Shown: one piece after another, positions 56,323 to 64,000 of the stretch
How positions within the stretch are numbered: the stretch's first letter is position 1
How the letters are laid out: the number at the start of each line of letters is the position of its first letter
Assembly (NCBI GenBank): GCA_009792885.1
Contig: WMCF01000258.1
Span: 48,492 to 112,491 of the forward strand
DNA: 64,000 nt
DNA from: Eremophila alpestris peregrina
Lineage: Eukaryota > Chordata > Aves > Passeriformes > Alaudidae
Reading direction: 5' to 3'
Notes under the pieces: model-generated
What the model was told of the DNA's origin: nothing
Databases searched by the model: none
The model's input: the letters and a program-made list of their open reading frames with translations, nothing else
Position numbers and translations under genes: made by a program

Positions 56323-57290
56323 GATCTGTCTGGGCTTCATTGGGATTTGCAGGGACACATGTGCTGGATCCTTTGTGGTTTATACATCTGCATGAGCTGC
56401 AACTGAAAGAGATGTATCTGAGCCTGCTGTTTTACAGGGGAGAATTAACCTCTGGGGAGGTGGTGCTGCTGTGTCTGCACTTGAAATGCTGCACAGCTGG
56501 AGTCATTCAAAGCAGATGTGAAAGTTCAGACCCCAGCTGGATCAGAGTCATGGCTGTGGGTAGGAGTCTCCTTTGAATGAGTTGATTCAAATTTTGTCAT
56601 ATCAGATGTGAAGAGCCTTTGATTTGATCCTGGATCACCTCTGAGAGAAGGTGCATCTTGTTTAGACCTCTAAAAATTCCAGTAACCAAAAGGAACAAGT
56701 CCTGCCATGAGAATTTTTTGTTGTCATGGTAAAATCATGGGCCTGAATTTTGAGCAACTGCAGTTTAGTAAAGCAACAAGGTGACTCTTCTGTGTTAATT
56801 CTTTACCTACTCTGATCTTACAAACTCTTGTATGGAAGCTCAGCCCTCACCTGTGGCAATTGCCCATTTATAATGGGAGTATGTGAAAGTATTTCCTAGG
56901 TCAGGATCCCATCCTCATCTTTTTTATCTTCAGAAGAGTTGCTCTTTTATTGGTTTTTCCCCGTCTCCTTTCACAAAAGATGTCCAAACCTCACTGAGAT
57001 TTCTTGATGCTTCCTAAGACTGCTCTACCTACATGTGTAAATAACCATTAGGTTGTAACCATTCAGGTCACAATTGGAACTTCTTTTCATCCAACTGATT
57101 TTACCAACCTGAGTATCCCTGGTGATGTTCATATTCTAGGTAGATGTTTACAATTTATATAAGAACTAAATTATGACTTGTGTGCCTAAAAGCTTGTCTA
57201 TGTTTTCAAAATATATTTGGTCAAATATAGTTGGTCAAATATAATATATTGCCTAAAAATCTTAGCATGCTTAACATTAAAGTTTCCTAA
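56323..57290. other. Non-coding ASIP upstream sequence
   Basis: The stretch is AT-rich. A tandem of TTGGTCAAATATA occurs twice at about 57218-57243. No gene is seen. Confidence 0.35.
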
Positions 57291-57294
57291 TTTT

Positions 57295-57532
57295 TCAGAT
57301 CTATGCTTAAAGAGAAGAAAGACATTTTTTATGGTGAGGGTGATAAAACACTGGCACAAGTTATCCAGGAAGGTGGTCATGCCCCATCCCAGAAAACATT
57401 TAAGGTCAGGTTGGAGGGTCTTTGAGTAACCCTGATTCAGATGAAGATGTCCCTGCTCATGGCAGGGGAGTTGGACTAAATTACCTTTAAAGGTCACTTC
57501 CAACCCGATCTATTCCACAATTCCATGACACA
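57295..57532 (+). mobile_element. CR1-type LINE 3' fragment
   Basis: Plus orientation: AAAGACATTTTTTATGGTGA, CACTGGCACAAGTTATCCAG, CAGGTTGGAGGGTCTTTGAG, and a close ACTTCCAACCCGATCTATTC with CACAATTCCATGA. It is more diverged than the other copies. Confidence 0.75.
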
Positions 57533-58280
57533 GAGCTTGTCTGTGGCAGGTGGATGGAGACATTTGGGCTCTAATTCTTTCCTTGCTCTGAGCTGGAGTG
57601 AAGAGAGCAAGCTGTGAGCTGGAAGCTGTTTTGCTTTGCACATAGCGGTGTTCATGCTGCAGATTTTGGTTTTTAAAGCAACTTTTTAGCCTCGTTGCAG
57701 GATATGCTCTGAAAGATACCTGTGGTGTTCAGGCCAGTGTGTGCTGCCCACCTGGAATGCTGGCTGGCACAAAGCTGCCTGATGGACACCACATTGGCCT
57801 GCTCCCAATGTACTGTTTAAACAAATGTTGTTTTCTTTCCTTGTCTTTATCTCAGCAAAATTGAGATGTGATTTTGTCTGAGCAAACAGTAAAATTTTAC
57901 AGCTGACATCTGTTCACTTCAAACAGCAACACCTGAACGATGGCTGGGGTGGAAATGCAAACCTGGCTTGGTTTGAACCCTGGTGCACTTGAGAGATTTC
58001 AGTCACAAGCACTGGAGTGGTAGATTGTAGAGCCCTGGGGTGAATGTTTGAACCTGGAAATCACACATATTTGGGGAACATGCATTTGACCTGCAAAATT
58101 CTATCCATTGGCTGGAAAAGCAGCACTCCCTGGAGCAGCAGAGTCTGCCAGCTGTGAACAGCCGAGTTCATGGAGGGGTGAAGGAGGGGGAAAGTGGAAT
58201 TAGAAATGAAGTAAAAAGGTGTTCATGGCCCCAAACCTGCAAGAGCTCCAAGAGAATTTGGATAGTGCTCTCAGGCACAG
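57533..58280. other. Non-coding ASIP upstream sequence
   Basis: No gene and no named repeat are seen. The final part (58150-58280) grades into the next CR1 fragment. Confidence 0.3.
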
Positions 58281-58368
58281 GGTGGGATTGTTGGGGTGTC
58301 TGTGCAGGGCCAGATGTTCCTTGTGGGTCCTTCCAACCTCAGGGTATTCCATGATTCTATGATTAATC
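58281..58368 (+). mobile_element. Short CR1 3' tail
   Basis: The tail reads GGGATTGTTGGGGTGTCTG, GTGGGTCCTTCCAACCTCAG, and then the terminal ATTCCATGATTCTATGATT, the diagnostic CR1 3' octamer repeat. Confidence 0.85.
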
Positions 58369-60590
58369 TTGGGTTTCCTCTTCTGCATTGTCTTGCAAAA
58401 CCCTTCCCTAAGTTTGTTTTCTTTTTCTGGCGTTACAGAGAGGTTTACTTTTCCATTTTGCCCATTATTTTCCTTCTGGGACTCATCAAAGGCTGATTAA
58501 AGCAATCAAACTATTTTCCTTACCTCTAGCTATATTCACATCTGTTTCACTCTGAGAACTTAAATTTAAAAGTTTATTTTCCTTTTGAGCCCCTAACAAT
58601 TTAGAAGTAATTAGCTTTAATAGTGGAATCTTAAGAGGAGTGTTCCAATTTCCATAATATTGCTAGGAGAACTTTAACATATGATTTTTAAATTTTTGGT
58701 TCTGGAGACTTAGTCTTGCCCAGTGATGAAATTTAAGCAGTGAACTTTGGTTGCAGTTTAGCAAATTATGTAAGGAAATAGTTAACATGTTGCAGTAGTC
58801 TTGATTGTCAAGGGAATTACAGAATTTTATTTAAAACCAAAACAAAGGCAGACACTTGACAGTTTGTTGACTGTCATCAGAGATCAGAGTACCCTTTTCT
58901 GTGCCATTGCCTCTCTGCGTTGGATTATTGTATTCAATATGTAAATAAAGCATTTTAATCTTTATCCCAATTGTTGTCTTTCACAAGCATTTTTCCTGAA
59001 TGTAAATTTGGAAAATGACAGATGACAGGAAACAACTTCTTTCTCTTTTTAGTCAATTTTTTTGTGGTGTCATATTAAAAGTCTTCATGGAAATTTGGTT
59101 TGCTTGGCAACACCTCGGTACATTCAACACTTTTGAGGAGAACTAATTTCTTGTCACAGCTTCAGTCTCTTCAGAGATTTATCTTCATCCCCAACAGGGT
59201 GAAGAGTGTGAGACATTCATGCAAAAATTCTACTATGAACACTGGAAGGGACAAGTTGAACTTTTCTTAGACAGATTTTCTGACAACTTCAGATTGACTC
59301 ACAAATTAATCAGCATCTGTATAAAGAGCTGAAAACAGCTGCTTGGGAAAATCAGATGCTAAAGCAGGTGAACAAAGACCTATAAAATACAGAAAACCAT
59401 TTTACAGCATACAGTAAATCTTCACCTACACAAACTCCACCATGCCCACTAAACCATAGGAGAGGACAGAAAAAAAAGGGAATGCAAGGAAAAAACCCCA
59501 AGAATTAGGGGCTGCCTTGAAAAGTGTTGAGATTTTTAGAGGGTGAGAAACCAAAAAATTTGGGAAATGAAACATGGAAGTTAATGGGATGACTGGGGAT
59601 CTCCTGAGGGAATTCCATGGTCACCTAGAACTATCCAGTCTGCAGAGCAATCCCATCTCAACCATCAGGTTTCAGCAAAAGCAGTCAAAAGGGAAATGGT
59701 GCATTAAGGAGCACTTGGAGGGAAAGGAATGGATCTCCTTGAGACAAATAGGAATCCCCAGTGCCCCAGGCAGAGCTCTGCTGACCCAGCCACAGGGCTT
59801 CCTCTGCCTTATATGTTTCCTAACAACAGCTTAGGATTGACTGCACAGAATGCACAGAAAAGGCAGGTACTTTTTCAGGACTGTAAAGATGTGAAAACAA
59901 ATGAGGAAACCAAAGAAATAGCTTCTACTCCTCTTTAAACCACAAAACAATTTAAATTGAGATTGATGCAAATTGTGCAATTGAAATGGATTGAAATTGT
60001 GTCCCCACAGAACAACCTGGTGACTCTGTTTGGATTCTGACCTGAATCTAAATGAATTTGCTTCACTCAGTGCTGGGGGACTGGGCTGATAATCTCAGTG
60101 CCCCTTTTTGGCACAGACTTGCTGTACACCTGTGATAGTGACAGGGCCAGACCTTGCAGAGAGGTTTTGGTGTTTGGATGGACACCTGAACTCCTCAATC
60201 CCCTCTGCATGTTCTCCCATGCCCCCCTGGACAGCTCTTTGCCATCCACATTCAGCACATCTGCCTTTGTTTCCACACTATTAAAATAAGAGGAAAGTTG
60301 AGTGAGACTTTAATGTGGAAATGGTACTCTGCAGATTGGAAATACACTCAACACATGCTCAGTTCCAGCTGGGTTAGGGTGGGGCCTGCCCTTCATGAGT
60401 TGGAGTGGATCTTTGGAAGTATGAGAAGGGAAAAGCCAGCATGTTTCTGTTCCCCTGTCACCTTCTGGTCTCAGTTCTTAGACCATTTGGGAATTAAAAT
60501 TTTATGCTCTTCCAATACAATTGCAAAAGGGAAATTCTTGAGCACGTCCAAAAGAACAAAAATGAAAGGAATTTCTAATTTTTTAGGTAC
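58369..60590. other. Non-coding ASIP upstream sequence
   Basis: AT-rich with short frames only. Possible ASIP 5' exons or melanocyte and dermal enhancers could lie here, but nothing in the sequence singles one out. Confidence 0.3.
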
Positions 60591-60594
60591 ATGG

Positions 60595-60745
60595 ATGGCC
60601 CATCCCTGGAAGTGTCCAAGGCCAGGCTGGACAGGGCTTGGAGCACCCAGGGGTAGTGGGAGCTGTCCCTGTCCAGGACAGGGGGTGGGGCTGGATCATC
60701 TCTAACCCAAATAATTCTGTGATTCTATGATTTTATGATTCTGCA
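60595..60745 (+). mobile_element. CR1-type LINE 3' fragment with terminal repeats
   Basis: The fragment reads CATCCCTGGAAGTGTCCAAG, GGCTTGGAGCACCCAGGGG, ATCATCTCTAACCCAAATAA, then TTCTGTGATTCTATGATTTT and ATGATTCTG, three copies of the terminal repeat. Plus orientation. Confidence 0.85.
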
Positions 60746-63700
60746 CCAGGGAATATGTTTTCCTCAGCATTTGTATCTCTTCATGTTTTACCCAAGTTCC
60801 CCATGGCAGCTGTGCCACTGTTCATGTTGTTGTTGGAGGACCCAAAGACATTGTTTTACACAGCCTGCCCACAGGATGAGATGGTGGCTTTCTCTGGGAT
60901 TGCTCATGAAGCCTGGTTTCCAAATGTTTTCTAATCTTTTCACCTTCAGTGACTTTGCCAGGAGAGGGGAAGGCTCTTTCCCAATAAGGGAGGTCTCTGT
61001 GTGCACATCCATCCCTTCCATTTAACCTTCAGTGCAGGTTCAGGATACATGGCTTTTCCCTTTGGGAGATATCCCATCTATCCCCATCTGCTACTGATCA
61101 TAGTAGGAAACCCTCAATATACGCCCAGTTTTCCTCTTCTTGCAGCACAGGGAGATGCAGGATAATAAATACCACTACATTGCCTGGAGAGAAATGTGGC
61201 CTCTGCCAGCCCCAGTGCTTGCATGGACATCTCTCTGCAGGGTTTGTGCTTCATTTGTTCAGATCACTGGGGTTATAATTACCCCAGTTCTGCCAAACTC
61301 AGCTGTTCTGAATACATGGTACAGTGTATTAGTACAGTGCTAATACCACTGGGTTTTGACACTGAATCAGGAATTCAGATTAACCTTTACACAACTGCAG
61401 TAATCACTGCACAAATGCATTTACACAGACCACAGGACATGTTGTGTTTATTCTGAGCATGATTCCTTTTTTGTCAGTCAATGATTATTGATTCCCCCAC
61501 CCCTCATCTGTTTTTTCTTATTTGAGAGGCAGGATAAATGGGATAAATGTCCCTACTGGGTTGTCCCATTTGTGTACTTATTTCTGGGCATCTTTCATTC
61601 TAACTTCTGTTTTCTGATTTGCTCATAAAAAATTTCCCATGGATGTGGAAAGAAGTTTCCGAGAGTGTTCCAGTCTCACACTTCATTCATTATTTCATGT
61701 CCTACCTTTGCATTTTGGCTAATTTTTAAAAAATACAAAGCACTCAGTTGTGGTGCTTGGGTCTAAATATAAACTTGATGTGGTTAAAACTGATCCATGT
61801 GCTGTCTGTGGAGACAGCCATGTCTGTAGCTGAAAATCAAAATTTTCCAGACTTTCAAACAAAAATGTGTCCAAGTCTTTTTTTCTTTTAAGGGTGACAG
61901 TTGAGGCTATTTTTTGTTTTCCTCTAATATTGCTACTTAAAATTACCAGCTAATGTTGTCCTCCAGCCCACATAATTTCCCTTAGGCTCCCCAGGAATGA
62001 CCCTGGAGGCAGAGCTGCAAGTGAAGCTTGGTTTTTACACCTCTTGCAGTCAGAGAATTCATCCATGTGCTCAGATGCTGCTGGACAGGGACATTCCTGC
62101 TGCCTGTGCAAGACCCTCACTCAGATCGTGGTGGGGTGACAGGAACCAAACTCCTCCCTGCAGTGCCCAGGTGGCTGAAAGAACTCAGTTTCCCTTTTAA
62201 TAAAATGAGGTTAATCCTTATTAATCTGTAAAAATTTGTGTCTTCTTCTTGTTTTTAAACAGAAAAAAAGACATGAATTTCTAGGATTGGGATTTCTATG
62301 GGATGCCAGTGTGTTACAGATTTCTGCTCCTTTTCAGCCTTAAATTGAAAAAAAGCCTGTAACATACTATTGAACAAAGTCAAACTGGCAAGTGGCATTG
62401 GAGGCCTTCTCTCAGCTTATTCTCATTCCTTTGGTTCTTTCTTCCAGACTCTGTCTCATTTTTTGCATATTTTTTGTTATTCCCAGTACAGGGACCTGGT
62501 CCAAGAGGCACTGTCTCTTCTCTAGTTCCTCTCTACGAATCCCACAATCAATTCACTAAAATGAATTGTATTTGTTGTAGAGAGAGAAGTGTACCAGAGA
62601 GAATTCTGTAGTGTTTGATGCAATATACTGTTTCTGTGCAATTTTTCCTTTAACATTTTTTAACTTACTGAATTCAATCTACCCTTCTTGTTCCATTAAT
62701 TTCCGGTTTCTAGTCCTATTTTCTGTTTTCTTTCATTTTCAGCCATCCACTGTGCCCTGTTACTTTTGACAGAATTCCCTTTAGGCAATTTTCTCTTGCC
62801 TGCCATTTATTTAGTTCTTTTTCCCTCACACACTTTTATTGCTTCCCTATCTTTGTCCTCAGCATCTCCAGCTGGATAATTCTGGGGAATGAAGCAGTGA
62901 AACTGGATGAGATGCAACAGTGCAGAGGCCACATCCAAACACTTCAGCTTGAGAGCAAAAAAACATTAATTTCTGAAGGTAATAACTTCTGGATTTCAAA
63001 TGATAGAAGAAGAACTGGCTGTATTGTTCACAGCATGACCAAGAGTAGGAATGTGATGCAGCTGTGTATAAAAAGGCAATTGAATTCTTGGGTGTCTAGA
63101 GAAGTATCTTGTAACCAAAATATGAAAGGGTTTAATATTTAATATTTTATGCACATACTGGCCTTCATTTAGAGAATTGTGTCCAATTTTGGTCACCCAT
63201 GTGGAGCAAAAATGTGTGTAAGTCAGAATGAATGCCAGCAAAGAATAATAACTGCTTGAGATAAAAGGTGATCCAGCAACACCTCCAGTGCTCCTGTGCT
63301 TTACATCCAATTTCCTTATACTCCACTGGCAAAAGTTCCCTTTTTTACATCAGTCCTTCCAATGATTTCCAAGTATTTGGGGCTCTTTGATGCCTACAGA
63401 GCAGTTAGGAAGGACAGACAATATAAAAAGATTTGCCATGTGCAGGAATATGCAATGCCAGGCATAATTGGCTGGCATATATTTAAACCCTGATTTACAG
63501 ACACTATCTATTACTGTGTACATAAATATAAATGCAAGCATTTTTTACTCTGTGTGTGTGTGTATGTGAGGGAGGGGACAGCTCAGCACAGACTCTTTCT
63601 AACCACCCAGTGTGTATTTTTCTCTCACAGTTATGCTGGTTTATCAAGCCCCTGTAACTGGGCATATGTCAGGCTGTTCAGACCAAAACCACTTGAGCTT

Positions 63701-64000
63701 GGATAGGCTGGAAATGAAGAAAACAAGTTTTCCTCTGGAGGATCTTCAGCTGAGTTCTCTGTGCCATCATAGTTCAAATTCCAGGTAAAAAAAAAGGTGG
63801 GAATCACAGTTTATGGCAGCAAGGAGCCAAGATTCACTGGCTTTCAGAGACAGCTGTGGGGAGACTGAAAAGGGAGAGTCCTCTTAGAAGAAAAACTTGT
63901 CCATCACAGCCTCTACAACTCAGAATAAATTACTCTGTTTGTTCTCCTCTCTCCTACTGCCCATTTGGAGCCATCCCTGCTCACATGCTCTGTTCTTTGT
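60746..64000. other. Non-coding ASIP upstream sequence to window end
   Basis: No coding exon is supported. A short (TG)n lies at about 63551-63562. A stretch at 63170-63310 (ATTGTGTCCAATTTTGGTCA onward) may be a very old CR1 remnant. The window ends without reaching the next gene expected by synteny (EIF2S2). Confidence 0.35.

Noticed and set aside
63551..63562. Microsatellite (TG)n
   Set aside because: Only about six pure units, too short to be a notable repeat.
1..64000. CRISPR arrays, operons, tRNA or rRNA genes
   Set aside because: None seen. The window is split-gene vertebrate DNA, and I found no cloverleaf or rRNA-like segment on either strand by eye.

Overview
This is vertebrate nuclear DNA, almost certainly from a bird and probably a songbird. 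Genes are split into GT-AG introns. The repeats are dominated by CR1-type LINE 3' ends (usually ending near ATTCTATGATTCTATGA-like motifs or closing with TCCAACC-type sequence) plus retroviral-type solo LTRs. There is a compact gene of the avian-expanded maestro HEAT-like (MROH) family. The whole window reads as a single-copy vertebrate locus with no bacterial features. LAYOUT: (1) Positions 1-1033 hold GC-rich sequence with no gene I can name. (2) Positions 1033-7200, minus strand, hold a complete 15-exon MROH-like gene (691 codons, every splice phase consistent) with a 3' UTR ending at an AATAAA at about 1033. A diverged tandem array of 64-74 bp units abuts its first coding exon. (3) Positions 7200-10365 are accessory sequence: three LTR-like elements, one carrying a perfect 22-bp palindrome, and a CR1. 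(4) Positions 11015-12300, minus strand, hold the terminal exon or exons of an unrecognised gene encoding a strongly acidic, methionine-rich repeat (MEVD-type) followed by a Pro/Ala/Gly-rich tail, with an AT-rich 3' UTR. (5) Positions 12300-14020 hold two CR1 copies and GC-rich filler. (6) Positions 14050-39420, plus strand, hold the complete AHCY gene (S-adenosylhomocysteine hydrolase): CpG-island promoter, ten coding exons, 433 codons, and a 3' UTR with ATTAAA at 39401. Its introns contain a head-to-head CR1 pair and two solo LTRs. (7) Positions 39421-51311 are intergenic, with three CR1 copies. (8) Positions 51312-54812, minus strand, hold the three coding exons of ASIP (agouti signalling protein, 130 residues). 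(9) Positions 54813-64000 are ASIP upstream or first-intron sequence with several CR1 fragments and a 44-bp imperfect inverted repeat about 0.5 kb from the coding start. HOW IT FITS TOGETHER: AHCY and ASIP are convergent (tail to tail), the arrangement known around the mammalian agouti locus, so this part is conserved vertebrate synteny. AHCY removes S-adenosylhomocysteine and so sustains all SAM-dependent methylation. ASIP is the paracrine antagonist of the melanocortin-1 receptor that switches feather melanocytes toward phaeomelanin. The two share a neighbourhood, not a pathway. The MROH-like gene and the acidic-repeat gene sit on the AHCY 5' side, where ITCH would be expected from mammalian gene order, and they look like lineage-specific material. 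No RNA gene, CRISPR array or other prokaryote-type system was found.
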